From Parvibium lacunae (GTDB taxonomy: Bacteria > Pseudomonadota > Gammaproteobacteria > Burkholderiales > Burkholderiaceae_D), in contig NZ_QPGB01000001.1 of NCBI RefSeq assembly GCF_003335215.1, forward strand, positions 434,001 through 498,000: a stretch of DNA of 64,000 nt, in the 5' to 3' direction. The notes beneath the pieces were generated by a model. The model saw only the letters and a program-made list of their open reading frames with translations. It had not been told where the DNA came from and searched no databases. The translations under genes and the position numbers were made by a program. Position 1 is the first letter of the stretch. Each line of letters starts with the position of its first letter. Of the stretch, positions 38,138 to 47,876 are shown piece by piece.

Positions 38138-39355
38138 TTATACATCCATCGTGAATTCTTCGTAGACTGCTTGGCCGGCTTGGTTCGGCACCACTTCGTT
38201 CTCATCTTGCGGGCCTGCGCTAGATGACTGACCAAACGCAGTATCTTGATGGCTGGTCCGGGTTGGGGCGACTTTGTTTTGGTTAAGTTTATTATCGTCT
38301 GCGTTTTGCAGCAGCCATAGTAAGTTGTTGGGTGAGTCGGAGGCCGCCAGCGCATCATCTTGATGAACCAGATCCTCTTTGACCATCCGATAGAGCGACT
38401 GTTCAAAGGTTTGTGACCCAGGAGCCAGACTTTTCTCAATCGCGTCACGGATATTATTCACGTCACCTTGCTCAATCAGCCCTGAAATGTGTTTGGTATT
38501 CAGCAAGATTTCACATGCGGCAACCCGTGCGCCTTTCTTCGAGCGCAAGAGGCGCTGGGAAACAATCGCTTTCAAACAGGCTGAGAGATCATTTAGCAGC
38601 GCGCCGCGAGTTTCGAGCGGGTACATGCTGAGAATCCTTCCCAGGGCATGATAGCTATTGTTGGCATGCATGGTCGAAATACACAGGTGGCCAGATTGGG
38701 CATAGGAAATCGCCGCCGTCATGGTTTCTTGATCGCGAATCTCGCCAATAAAAATCACGTCAGGTGCTTGGCGCATAGCATTTTTCAGGGCGACTTTGTA
38801 GTCCAGTGCATCAAAGCCCACTTCGCGCTGATTAATGATGGATTTTTTACTGCGGAAGGTAAACTCGATAGGGTCTTCTAACGTCAGAATATGGCCAGTT
38901 TTACTCTGATTACGAGCTTCTATCAGCGACGCAATGGTTGTTGATTTACCGGAGCCTGTTGCGCCCACGAACAGGAGCAACCCACGCTGTTCATTGATGA
39001 TATCGCGAAGCGTTTTGGGTAAACCCAAGCTCTCAAATTCTGGAATCTGGAAGGGAATAAAACGAATCACCAGACCAGGGGTGCCGCGTTGTTGAAAGAC
39101 GCTGACGCGGAAGCTCCCAATGCCTGGCACTGGGTAGCCATAGTTCAATTCATTGCTCTGTCTGAATTGCTGAATTTGCTCTGGTGTGGTGATTTCTTCG
39201 AGAAAACTCCACATGCCATCAGGGGTCATGAGTTGCTGGTTGACGGGTACATGAATGCCCCCGATTTTGATGGTGATCGGTGAACCAACCGAGGCAAATA
39301 AATCCGAGGCTTTTTTCTCCGCCATTAACTGAAACAGTTTTTCTGCTGCACCCAT
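38138..39355 (-). CDS. pilU: Type IV pilus retraction ATPase PilU
   Basis: A 405-residue hexameric AAA+ ATPase of the PilT/PilU group that powers pilus retraction and twitching. Walker A is FVGATGSGKSTTIASLIEARN (around residue 130), followed by the Asp box (GHILTLEDPIEF), Walker B (DVIFIGEIRDQETM) and His box (SGHLCISTMHANN). The residues after about 345 form an acidic Gln/Asn/Ser-rich tail. The N-terminal PAS-like domain has SDLFASVGSPITIKIGG, closer to PilU than to PilT. It sits alone among lysine genes, without pilT beside it. Confidence 0.93.
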   Translation of the reverse strand: MGAAEKLFQLMAEKKASDLFASVGSPITIKIGGIHVPVNQQLMTPDGMWSFLEEITTPEQIQQFRQSNELNYGYPVPGIGSFRVSVFQQRGTPGLVIRFIPFQIPEFESLGLPKTLRDIINEQRGLLLFVGATGSGKSTTIASLIEARNQSKTGHILTLEDPIEFTFRSKKSIINQREVGFDALDYKVALKNAMRQAPDVIFIGEIRDQETMTAAISYAQSGHLCISTMHANNSYHALGRILSMYPLETRGALLNDLSACLKAIVSQRLLRSKKGARVAACEILLNTKHISGLIEQGDVNNIRDAIEKSLAPGSQTFEQSLYRMVKEDLVHQDDALAASDSPNNLLWLLQNADDNKLNQNKVAPTRTSHQDTAFGQSSSAGPQDENEVVPNQAGQAVYEEFTMDV

Positions 39356-39413
39356 GACACCCCCCTAATGCGTAAAAACTCCCAGCGAGAGTTTGTTGGT
39401 CTGATGCGCGTGC

Positions 39414-40241
39414 TCAATCACCACGCAACAGTTCATTGATACCGGTTTTAGAGCGGGTTTGTGCATCTACCCGTTTGACAATTACCGCACAATACAAGCT
39501 GTATTTGCCATCCGCGCTGGGTAAGTTACCCGAAACCACCACCGAACCTTCAGGCACACGACCATACATGACTTCACCGGTTGTGCGGTCATAGATTTTG
39601 GTGGACTGACCAATGTAAACGCCCATCGAAATGACGCAGTTATCTTCCACAATCACACCCTCGACGACTTCTGAGCGTGCGCCGATAAAGCAATTATCAC
39701 CAATGATGGTGGGGTTGGCTTGCAGTGGTTCGAGTACGCCACCAATCCCAACACCGCCGCTCAAATGTACGTTCTTACCAATCTGCGCGCACGAGCCGAC
39801 GGTTGCCCAGGTGTCCACCATCGTGCCTTCATCCACGTACGCGCCGATATTGACGTAAGAGGGCATGAGTACAACATTCTTGCCAATAAAGGAGCCTCGA
39901 CGGGCAACCGCAGGCGGAACCACACGGAAACCGCCGCGCGCAAAGTCTTCTTGGGTGTAGTTCGCAAATTTGGTCGGCACCTTATCGTAAAACTGTGCGT
40001 AACCGCCGGCAGATTGGGGCACATTGTCTTCCAAGCGGAAGGACAACAAAACGGCTTTTTTGACCCACTGATGAACCGTCCAGTCACCATTGATTTTTTC
40101 GGCGACCCGTAATTTGCCGCTGTCCAGTTCATTGATAACATGGGCGACTGCTTCACCAATTTTGGCTGGGGCAGTATTGGGGGATAGGGTAGCCCGATCT
40201 TCCCAGGCTTGTTCAATAATTTGCTGTAGTTCAGTTGTCAT
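39414..40241 (-). CDS. dapD: Tetrahydrodipicolinate N-succinyltransferase DapD
   Basis: A 275-residue trimeric acyltransferase with a left-handed beta-helix, the first committed step of the succinylase branch of lysine synthesis. Hexapeptide repeats are clear from about residue 110 ([45 protein letters not shown]). [27 protein letters not shown] and [13 protein letters not shown] at the end are diagnostic. It is followed by pilU and preceded by dapC on the same strand. Confidence 0.98.
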   Translation of the reverse strand: MTTELQQIIEQAWEDRATLSPNTAPAKIGEAVAHVINELDSGKLRVAEKINGDWTVHQWVKKAVLLSFRLEDNVPQSAGGYAQFYDKVPTKFANYTQEDFARGGFRVVPPAVARRGSFIGKNVVLMPSYVNIGAYVDEGTMVDTWATVGSCAQIGKNVHLSGGVGIGGVLEPLQANPTIIGDNCFIGARSEVVEGVIVEDNCVISMGVYIGQSTKIYDRTTGEVMYGRVPEGSVVVSGNLPSADGKYSLYCAVIVKRVDAQTRSKTGINELLRGD

Positions 40242-40326
40242 AGCGTACTCTTGGTTAAAAATCGTTTATTCATTCAGGCAGCTAATGTTGCCTAAGGTTG
40301 TGTCAGTCGTCCTCGATTGACTGTTT

Positions 40327-41538
40327 TCAGCTTGTCTTGAGTGTCTTGATAAAATCAACGATGCGCTCGGCGGCTGTTTCACATTCTGTCGCTTCAGCGA
40401 CCAGGGCGATACGAATGTAGTTCTGACCAGGATTGGTGCCGTTGACGTCGCGGGCAAGGTAACTGCCTGGTAAAACAGTAACATTATATTGTTCTAACAA
40501 CTGGCGTGCGAATTGTGTGTCATCCAAACCAAATTGCGCGGGTAAACCGGCCCACAAATAAAATGCGGCATCGGGGAGTTGCACATTGAGCACCTCAGCC
40601 AAACGTGGCGTAACAGCGCTAAATTTTTTGCGATATTGCTCGCGATTGTCGATCACATGTGTTTCATCGTTCCATGCTGCAATACTGGCTGCCTGTACCG
40701 TCGGGCTCATGGCGCAACCATGATACGTTCGGTAGAGCAGGTAAGGTTTGATGAGATTGGCATCCCCCGCCACAAAACCAGAGCGCAAGCCTGGTACGTT
40801 CGAGCGCTTGGAAAGACTGGTAAACATTAAAAGCTGACGATAGTCATGGCGCCCCAGTTGCTGAGCGGCTTGTAATCCACCCAATGGGGCATCGGCGCGG
40901 AAGTAAATTTCTGAGTAGCACTCATCGGCGGCAATCACAAAACCGTACTGGTCGGCTTTATTAAAGAGTAACGCCCAATCATCAAGTGGCATCACGGCCC
41001 CTGTCGGATTGCCCGGTGAACAGACGAAAACGAGCTGGGTGCGTTGCCATATCTCCTCTGGAATGCTCGCGTAATCAACACGCCAGCCCTGCGCTGCCGT
41101 GGTCTGCAGGTAGTAAGGTTGAGCGCCGCCCAGCAAGGCGGCACCCTCATAAATCTGATAAAACGGATTGGGGCAAAGAACCAGGGGGGCGGGTTGCTGT
41201 CGATCTAGAACACATTGTGCGAAAGAAAATAGCGCTTCACGAGACCCATTCACCGGCAAAATTTGGGTTGCAGGATTGATGTCGACCAATCCATAGCGAC
41301 GTCTGAGCCATGCGGCAATCGCACTGCGTAACGCGTCGCTGCCCAGGGTCGTGGGATAGCTGGCTAAGCCATTTAAGTGATCAGTCAATGCGGCCTTGAT
41401 CAGCGCCGGGGTTGGGTGTTTGGGTTCACCAATCGAAAGGTTGATGGGAGCATAGTTTGGATTTGGCGTGACCCCGGCAAAGAGCTGACGCAGTTTTTCA
41501 AAGGGGTAAGGGTGCAGGGCAGCGAGGTCGGGATTCAA
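40327..41538 (-). CDS. dapC: Succinyldiaminopimelate transaminase DapC
   Basis: A 403-residue PLP aminotransferase. The start is taken as TTG at 41538 with GGAAG 5 bases upstream. It gives M-N-P-D-L-A-A-L-H-P-Y-P-F-E-K-L, the normal betaproteobacterial DapC N-terminus; the ~48 residues upstream look like untranslated sequence. PLP-binding motifs: SPGNPTGAVMP, ADECYSEIYF and the Lys motif TSLSKRSNVPGLRSGF (Schiff-base Lys). It is the first of the minus-strand dap genes and is divergent from the EamA transporter. Confidence 0.93.
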   Translation of the reverse strand: MNPDLAALHPYPFEKLRQLFAGVTPNPNYAPINLSIGEPKHPTPALIKAALTDHLNGLASYPTTLGSDALRSAIAAWLRRRYGLVDINPATQILPVNGSREALFSFAQCVLDRQQPAPLVLCPNPFYQIYEGAALLGGAQPYYLQTTAAQGWRVDYASIPEEIWQRTQLVFVCSPGNPTGAVMPLDDWALLFNKADQYGFVIAADECYSEIYFRADAPLGGLQAAQQLGRHDYRQLLMFTSLSKRSNVPGLRSGFVAGDANLIKPYLLYRTYHGCAMSPTVQAASIAAWNDETHVIDNREQYRKKFSAVTPRLAEVLNVQLPDAAFYLWAGLPAQFGLDDTQFARQLLEQYNVTVLPGSYLARDVNGTNPGQNYIRIALVAEATECETAAERIVDFIKTLKTS

Positions 41539-41711
41539 GGCGCTTCCAGTCCAAAATTGACAAAACAGGATTATAAAATGCGGCGTACAGCGCTTGCCAG
41601 GCATGTCTCGGTTAAATTTAAGCGGATCGAGGTGCCTGTCGGTGACGTGTGTAATGGGATAATCAAAAACCATCTCATACACACGGTACCGGCGTTTTTT
41701 GGTTGATTTTT

Positions 41712-42611
41712 ATGCAGAGACGTGAATATCTTAGCGCGATTGCGAGCTTACTGACCGGTGCAACGATTTGGGGCCTGATTTGGTTTCCCTATCGATTTTT
41801 AGCTCAGCAGGGTATCAGCGGCACGCTTGCATCGGCCCTGACATACAGTATTGGCCTGATGCTCGCGGCTTCGCTTTACACTTGCCTGTGTTGGCGTTTG
41901 CCCGCTTACCGCGCAGAACGTTTTTTTTCCTGGCCGTTGCTGGGGCTGGGATTGGCGGTCGGCTTAACTAATGTCAGCTTTGTTTGGGCAACGATTCATG
42001 GCGCAGTCTTACGGGTCGTGCTGCTGTTTTATTTATGTCCAGTATGGACCGCCTTCTTCGCACATTTTTTGCTGCGCGAGCCAATCACGCCGCGAGGTGT
42101 ATGGGTGATTCTGTTGGGCTTATTCGGCGCACTGGTGATGCTGTGGCAACCAGATCAAGGCTGGCCTTTTCCTCAAACTCTAGCAGAATGGGTTGGGCTA
42201 GGGGCAGGGATTATGTTCGCCTTATCTAATGTTTTGCTACGTAAAATCAGGCAGCCAACCCGAGAGCTAAAAACCTGCTGGGTCTTGCTAGGCTGTGCGC
42301 TGGTGGGTTTAGTGGGCGCCGCCGTTGAGGGGGGCGCCAAGCCAGCCTTATCGATTGCGATACCGCATTCAGTTACAGCCTTGGTGCTGGTTTGCTTGCT
42401 CCTGCTGGGCGGGGTGCTGGTGTTGGCCAATTGGGTCGTGCAATTTGGAATTGAGCGTTTGCCTGCCAATAAAGTCGCGGTGATTTACTTGTTTGAGTTA
42501 ATTGTGGCCGGGGCCAGTGGTTGGCTATTGGCAGCAGAGCATTTTGGTTGGCAAGAATTTGCGGGGGCGTGTTTAATCGCCTGTGCCAGTGTCTTGGCAG
42601 CCAGAGAATAA
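41712..42611 (+). CDS. EamA/DMT-family membrane transporter
   Basis: A 299-residue inner-membrane protein with about ten hydrophobic helices and two EamA repeats. ATIWGLIWFPYRFLA lies in helix 1, FYLCPVWTAFFAHFLLREPITPRGVWVILLGLFGALVML in the first half and AVIYLFELIVAGASGWLLAAEHFGWQEFAGACLIACASVL in the second. Family members export amino acids or other metabolites; the substrate is not predictable. The gene has no clear ribosome-binding site and is divergent from dapC. Confidence 0.88.
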   Translation: MQRREYLSAIASLLTGATIWGLIWFPYRFLAQQGISGTLASALTYSIGLMLAASLYTCLCWRLPAYRAERFFSWPLLGLGLAVGLTNVSFVWATIHGAVLRVVLLFYLCPVWTAFFAHFLLREPITPRGVWVILLGLFGALVMLWQPDQGWPFPQTLAEWVGLGAGIMFALSNVLLRKIRQPTRELKTCWVLLGCALVGLVGAAVEGGAKPALSIAIPHSVTALVLVCLLLLGGVLVLANWVVQFGIERLPANKVAVIYLFELIVAGASGWLLAAEHFGWQEFAGACLIACASVLAARE

Positions 42612-42612
42612 G

Positions 42613-42636
42613 TTGGCTATGGCGTGCCATAACCAA
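42613..42636. terminator. Hairpin after the EamA gene
   Basis: TTGGCTATGGC and GCCATAACCAA form an 11-bp stem with one mismatch and a 2-base GT loop, starting 2 bases after the stop codon. A weak A/T stretch follows, with no T-run. A transcript-end or processing structure is plausible. Confidence 0.45.
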
Positions 42637-42673
42637 TAATTCACACTAGATGGAATAAGCTTAGGAATTAATC

Positions 42674-43678
42674 ATGTCAGCGCCAGAAAAACCACGTAAA
42701 ACATTACGCTTACAGGGCCAACCTGCGCGCACAAAGCCTGCACAAACCGGCCACCAAGTCCGTGGCAGAGCATTACCGCACCAACGTCGCCGCGATGCTA
42801 TCGCTGCGCCACGCCAAACCGCCGTGCCAGAACGGCCCGCCATCGCCGGGCGTGCAGCCGTAACTGTGGCTGCGGCAGACGCAGCAGGTGATCTCGTCAC
42901 GCAGTCACCGCCCACGGTTGCGATAGACCAAGCGCCAGGCGTCTCTTTGCAGCGTTTGTCCAAGTTAATGGCGCAACGCGGTTTATGCTCGCGCCGGGAG
43001 GCCGATGAATATATCGAGAATGGCTGGGTCACTGTCAATGGCCTGGTGGTAAAGACGTTGGGAACAAAAGTGCCAGAGGCGGTCGAGATTGGTCTCCTGC
43101 CCGCAGCCCAACGGACACAAGGCGAGCGGGTCACGATTTTGTTGCATAAACCGATTGGGTATGTCTCTGGTCAGGCAGAGGATGGTTATGAGCCAGCTAG
43201 CGTGCTGATTGTGCCTGAACGGCTCTATCACCCTGGCACGGAGGCTCAGCGCCACTTCAAACCGCAGCATGCGCGGGGGCTGGCACCAGCAGGCCGGCTC
43301 GATATAGATTCAACCGGCTTATTGGTATTGACGCAAGATGGTCGAATTGCGCGGCAGTTGATTGATGCGGATTCAACCATTGATAAAGAATACCTGGTGC
43401 GGGTCAGTGGCCGGCTCTCTGCAGTAGGCTTGGCACAATTGAATCATGGTCTAAGCTTGGACGGCATTCGTCTCAAGCCGGCGCAGGTGAGTTGGCAAAA
43501 TGAAAATCAGCTTCGGTTCGTCTTGCAGGAAGGGCGTAAACGACAAATCCGCCGTATGTGCGAGCTGGTTGGACTGCGCGTGATTGGCTTAAAGCGTGTC
43601 CGTATCGGTAAGATCACGTTGGCCGACTTGCCACTGGGTGCATGGCGTTATCTGCGCCCAGAGGAGTCTTTCGGTTAG
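42674..43678 (+). CDS. 23S rRNA pseudouridine synthase, RluF-like
   Basis: A 334-residue RsuA/RluB/E/F-family enzyme. A basic, Ala/Pro-rich head of about 90 residues precedes the S4 RNA-binding domain ([32 protein letters not shown]). The catalytic Asp is in the [21 protein letters not shown] motif, and [31 protein letters not shown] is the typical C-terminal core. The insert with [14 protein letters not shown] favours RluF (23S position 2604), but RsuA or RluB cannot be excluded. Confidence 0.85.
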   Translation: MSAPEKPRKTLRLQGQPARTKPAQTGHQVRGRALPHQRRRDAIAAPRQTAVPERPAIAGRAAVTVAAADAAGDLVTQSPPTVAIDQAPGVSLQRLSKLMAQRGLCSRREADEYIENGWVTVNGLVVKTLGTKVPEAVEIGLLPAAQRTQGERVTILLHKPIGYVSGQAEDGYEPASVLIVPERLYHPGTEAQRHFKPQHARGLAPAGRLDIDSTGLLVLTQDGRIARQLIDADSTIDKEYLVRVSGRLSAVGLAQLNHGLSLDGIRLKPAQVSWQNENQLRFVLQEGRKRQIRRMCELVGLRVIGLKRVRIGKITLADLPLGAWRYLRPEESFG

Positions 43679-43762
43679 CAACGCTTGCAGCTTGGAAAAG
43701 GCCGACGCAAGGGTGTCAACAATACCGTGAGTGCGGCCCAACTCGCTACTGCTAGCGGGAGA

Positions 43763-44218
43763 TTACCCCCGTGTATTGGATTGCGGTGCAAACTGGCTGA
43801 ACTCAATATGGGGTAAGGGGGCCCAGCCTGCTTGCCGATGCTCGGCGACGACGTTAGTAAAAATACCGCCTCGCACATACCACTTTGCGGTTAGGCGCAT
43901 AAACCGAGGGGCGGTTGCCGCCACTAAATCAGTCAAGATCTGATTGGTCACCGCTTCATGAAAGGCTCCCTCATTGCGGTAACTCCACATGTAAAACTTG
44001 AGACTCTTCAATTCGACGTTTTTTTGATCAGGAATGTAGTCCAGAATCAGCGTGGCGAAATCGGGCTGCCCAGTTAATGGGCAGAGGCACGTAAACTCGG
44101 GAATTTCCATGTGAATGTGATAATCCCGCTCAGGATTCGGGTTGGGGAAGGTGTCAAGCTGCTTACTAGGACGATGTTTCGGGGTGGGCGGGGTAAATGT
44201 GGCAGTCGTATCGGTCAT
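43763..44218 (-). CDS. queF: NADPH-dependent 7-cyano-7-deazaguanine reductase QueF
   Basis: A 151-residue type I (short) QueF that reduces preQ0 to preQ1 in queuosine synthesis. The catalytic Cys46 and Asp53 are in [13 protein letters not shown], followed by [34 protein letters not shown]. The ATG at 44218 is used; the reading to 44236 begins at TTG without a ribosome-binding site. No other queuosine genes are in the window. A minus-strand TATAAT lies 43 bases upstream. Confidence 0.95.
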   Translation of the reverse strand: MTDTTATFTPPTPKHRPSKQLDTFPNPNPERDYHIHMEIPEFTCLCPLTGQPDFATLILDYIPDQKNVELKSLKFYMWSYRNEGAFHEAVTNQILTDLVAATAPRFMRLTAKWYVRGGIFTNVVAEHRQAGWAPLPHIEFSQFAPQSNTRG

Positions 44219-44260
44219 GATCAATGTCGAAATCAAAATAGAGGCTAAATCGCGGATGGT

Positions 44261-44289
44261 ATTATAGCGGCCTTACTAAATTGTGCCTT
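44261..44289 (-). promoter_or_regulatory. Candidate queF promoter
   Basis: On the minus strand a perfect TATAAT (44266-44261) lies 17 bases downstream of AAGGCA (44289-44284). The -10 is consensus and the -35 weak. It is in the short gap between queF and the divergent smc gene. Confidence 0.4.
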
Positions 44290-44301
44290 CATACTGCTGC
44301 C

Positions 44302-47300
44302 GTGAAACTGTCGCATATCAAATTAGCGGGCTTTAAATCTTTTGTTGACCCGACCCACTTCCAAATCCCTGGTCAACTGGTGGGGGTTGTTGGCCCGAAT
44401 GGTTGCGGTAAATCCAACATCATCGATGCCGTGCGCTGGGTTTTGGGCGAGTCCAAAGCCTCTGAATTGCGTGGCGAATCGATGCAAGATGTGATTTTTA
44501 ACGGCTCGACATCGCGTAAACCCGGTAACCGTGCAAGTGTCGAGCTGGTGTTCGACAATCAAGATGGGCGTGCCGGGGGGCAGTGGTCTCAATATGCCGA
44601 GATCGCGGTAAAGCGGGTATTAACCCGCGATGGAACGTCCAGTTACTACATCAATAATCAACAAGTACGTCGGCGTGATATTCAGGATATCTTTTTAGGA
44701 ACCGGGTTGGGGCCTCGTGCCTATGCGATTATTGGTCAAGGCATGATTTCTCGGATTATTGAGGCACGGCCTGAAGAGCTGCGGGTATTCCTCGAAGAAG
44801 CGGCTGGCGTCTCGAAATATAAAGAACGACGCCGCGAAACAGAAAACCGGCTTGCAGATACTCGTGAAAACTTGACCCGCGTGGATGACATTCTGCGTGA
44901 ATTAAATGCGCAAATTGAAAAGCTCGAAGGTCAGGCTGAGGTCGCACAACGGTTTCGGCAGCTGCAAGCTGATGGCGAAACCAAACAGCAGATGCTTTGG
45001 TATTTGCGGCGGCAAGAGGCGCAATCGGAGCAAGAACGGCTGCACCTGGCGATTGAGCGTGCTCAAACTGATCTGGAAGGGCAAGTCGCCGCGCTCCGGC
45101 ACGTTGAAGCTGAGCTTGAGCATATTCGGGCCAGTCAATATGAGGCGAATGAAACGCTGCATGCCGCTCAAGGGGCGGTCTTTGCTGCAAATGCGGAAGT
45201 GAGCAAGTTAGAAGCCGAAATTCGTTTTGTTGTCGATTCGCGCCAACGTATCCAACAACAGCTTGCCACGCTACAAGATCAGTTGGCCCATTGGCAAACC
45301 CTGCAGCAAGAGGCTGAACAGGGGCAAGCTCTGGCTGCTGAAGAGATTGCAATTGCCCAGGAAAAATTGGCCCTAAGCGAAGAGGCCCTCCACGAACGCC
45401 AAGCTGCGGTGCCGCAAGCAGAGCAAGCTTTGCGCAATGCTTTGCAACAGGTGAATGAAACCCGTGCCGCTTCTTTACAAGCTGAGCAAGCGATTGCCTT
45501 AGCGGCACAAACCCAAAGCAACACCAACCGGCAGTTACAGAACCTTGCTTTGCGCCGCGAGCGTCTACAAGCTGAATCGAATGCTTTGGAGCGTCCTGAC
45601 GAGGTTGCCCTGGAAGCGCTGCAGGCGACGCAAGCCGAACTGACCGCTCAGCGCGAAGACCTACTGGCCGAATTTACTGCCGCTGAAAGCGCGCAGCCCC
45701 TGGCTGCACAAGCCAGACAGCTGGCCTTTGAGCAGGTGCAAGCGGGGCAGCAAAAAATGACCCAAATTGAAGCCCGTCTATCAGCACTGCAGCAGCTTCA
45801 GGAAAGTGTACAAACCGAAGGAAAGCTTGTGCCATGGCTAACCAAGCATGAGTTAACCCAGCTTGAACGCTTGTGGCAGAAGTTACATATTCAGACCGGC
45901 TGGGAAAGTGCGTTGGAAGCGGCTCTGCAGGAAAGAATGGGGGCATTACCGCTGAGTCAGCTAGAATGGGTAAAAGCGTTTTTTAATGATGCCCCACCAG
46001 CGAAGTTAACCTTCTATGCACCACCTGCCAGTCAGCCCTCGCCAGCAGCAATATCTGGCTTAACGCCACTGTCCCACCTGTTGCAAGTCACGGACCCTGC
46101 TTTGCGGACCTTGCTGGATGATTGGCTGGCAAATATTTTTACCGCCGAGGACGCTGCACAGGCTTTGCAACAGCGCCACACCTTGCCGAATGGTGCTTGG
46201 TTTGTGTTGCCGAATGGCCATTTAGTTGGGCGTCATAGTGTGCGCTTTTATGCGCCGGATTCGGAGCAAGCTGGCCTGTTGGCCCGCCAGCAGGAAATGG
46301 AAAATTTGGAGCGCCAATTGCGTGCGGAGCGGATGCTGGCTGAGGAGGCACAATCCGCACTGACCCGTGCTGAAGCGCAATTGACGGCGGCCAATCAGCA
46401 GTTAGCGCAAACACGTCAGCGTCTGGAAGAGATCACGCAGCGTCAGCATCAGGGCCAAATGGGGCTGCTTAAACTCATGCAGGCAGCGGATAATTACCGT
46501 CAACGTAATAATCAGCTGATGGCTGAACTGGATGAATTGGCTGTGCAAGAGGAAGAGTTAAGAATTGTCTTGCAAGAGTCAGAAAGCCAATTTGAAACAC
46601 TAGACCTGGCGCTCGCAGAACAACAAACCGCCTACGAAGAGGCACAGTTACAGTACGAGGCTCTTGAGCGCGAAGTGGCACGGGTGCGTGATGCAGCGCG
46701 GGAGGCTGAACGTGCGGTTCAGGCGGCACAGTTTGCGCTGCAAACGGCACACCAGCGGGTTGCAGAATTGCAGCGCAATGCTGACAGCGCCGAGATGCAA
46801 CTTGCGCGTGTTTCAGAAAGTGTGGCTGCCGGTAAAGAGGAATTACTGATTTTGGATGATGAAGCGGCCCGCGCTGGCTTGCAAGATGCGCTGGCTTTGC
46901 GAGTGACTCAAGAAGAAGCCCTGGCGCGTGCGCGGACGGCGCTGGATGCGATCATCGGGCAATTGCGCGAGTATGAAGAAAAGCGGATGCAAGCGGAAAT
47001 GGGGCAGCAGCCATTACGCGACAAAATTACTGAATTGCAATTAAAAGAACAAGCGGCACGGTTGAATCGAGAGCAATACGATACACAGCTCACTCAGGTC
47101 ATGCCTGAGGGAGAGGCGATGACCCTGGCGTTATTCTTGGCGCAGTTGGCCGAGCAGATTGCGCCCGATACCAAACCCGCCTGGTTGCAAGCAGAAATTA
47201 CCCGAATCAACGCGCAGATTAATGCATTAGGTGCTGTGAATTTAGCGGCGCTGGAAGAATTACAGACTGCCCGTGAACGGAAAGATTTTCTCGATGCACA

Positions 47301-47865
47301 AATGGCGGATTTGAATGAAGCCATCACGACCTTAGAAGATGCTATTCGTAAAATCGATCGTGAGAGTCGTGATTTATTGCAAGATACGTTCAATACTGTC
47401 AATAAACATTTTGGTGAGCTGTTCCCGACGCTCTTTGGGGGTGGTGAGGCTAAATTAATTCTAACCGGGGAAGAAATTCTGGATTCCGGCGTGCAAGTGA
47501 TGGCCCAACCCCCAGGTAAGAAAAATAGTACGATTCATTTACTCTCTGGGGGTGAAAAAGCACTAACCGCCACGGCGCTGGTCTTTGCCTTATTTCAGTT
47601 GAATCCAGCCCCATTTTGCTTACTGGATGAAGTAGATGCACCATTAGATGATGCGAACACGGAGCGCTATGCCAAAATGGTTAAGCGGATGTCAACGCAA
47701 ACCCAGTTTATTTTCATCTCGCACAACAAGATTGCGATGGAAATGGCGGAGCAGTTGATCGGTGTTACCATGCAAGAACAAGGGGTGTCGCGTATCGTCG
47801 CCGTCGATATGGAGGCGGCGATTAAATTTGTTGACCCAATTGGTAAAGTCGCAGAAGCAGCCTGA
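44302..47865 (+). CDS. smc: Chromosome segregation ATPase SMC
   Basis: A 1187-residue condensin core protein. The start is GTG at 44302, so the protein begins with the conserved M-K-L-S-H-I-K-L-A-G-F-K-S-F. Walker A is VVGPNGCGKSNIIDA. Long coiled coils (about residues 165-510 and 660-1010) flank a hinge (around 520-640). The C-terminal head has signature HLLSGGEKALTATALVFALF and Walker B APFCLLDEVDAPLDDAN. It presumably works with ScpA/ScpB, which are not in this window. The organism therefore uses Smc and not MukB. Confidence 0.98.
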   Translation: MKLSHIKLAGFKSFVDPTHFQIPGQLVGVVGPNGCGKSNIIDAVRWVLGESKASELRGESMQDVIFNGSTSRKPGNRASVELVFDNQDGRAGGQWSQYAEIAVKRVLTRDGTSSYYINNQQVRRRDIQDIFLGTGLGPRAYAIIGQGMISRIIEARPEELRVFLEEAAGVSKYKERRRETENRLADTRENLTRVDDILRELNAQIEKLEGQAEVAQRFRQLQADGETKQQMLWYLRRQEAQSEQERLHLAIERAQTDLEGQVAALRHVEAELEHIRASQYEANETLHAAQGAVFAANAEVSKLEAEIRFVVDSRQRIQQQLATLQDQLAHWQTLQQEAEQGQALAAEEIAIAQEKLALSEEALHERQAAVPQAEQALRNALQQVNETRAASLQAEQAIALAAQTQSNTNRQLQNLALRRERLQAESNALERPDEVALEALQATQAELTAQREDLLAEFTAAESAQPLAAQARQLAFEQVQAGQQKMTQIEARLSALQQLQESVQTEGKLVPWLTKHELTQLERLWQKLHIQTGWESALEAALQERMGALPLSQLEWVKAFFNDAPPAKLTFYAPPASQPSPAAISGLTPLSHLLQVTDPALRTLLDDWLANIFTAEDAAQALQQRHTLPNGAWFVLPNGHLVGRHSVRFYAPDSEQAGLLARQQEMENLERQLRAERMLAEEAQSALTRAEAQLTAANQQLAQTRQRLEEITQRQHQGQMGLLKLMQAADNYRQRNNQLMAELDELAVQEEELRIVLQESESQFETLDLALAEQQTAYEEAQLQYEALEREVARVRDAAREAERAVQAAQFALQTAHQRVAELQRNADSAEMQLARVSESVAAGKEELLILDDEAARAGLQDALALRVTQEEALARARTALDAIIGQLREYEEKRMQAEMGQQPLRDKITELQLKEQAARLNREQYDTQLTQVMPEGEAMTLALFLAQLAEQIAPDTKPAWLQAEITRINAQINALGAVNLAALEELQTARERKDFLDAQMADLNEAITTLEDAIRKIDRESRDLLQDTFNTVNKHFGELFPTLFGGGEAKLILTGEEILDSGVQVMAQPPGKKNSTIHLLSGGEKALTATALVFALFQLNPAPFCLLDEVDAPLDDANTERYAKMVKRMSTQTQFIFISHNKIAMEMAEQLIGVTMQEQGVSRIVAVDMEAAIKFVDPIGKVAEAA

Positions 47866-47876
47866 ACGGAACGGTC

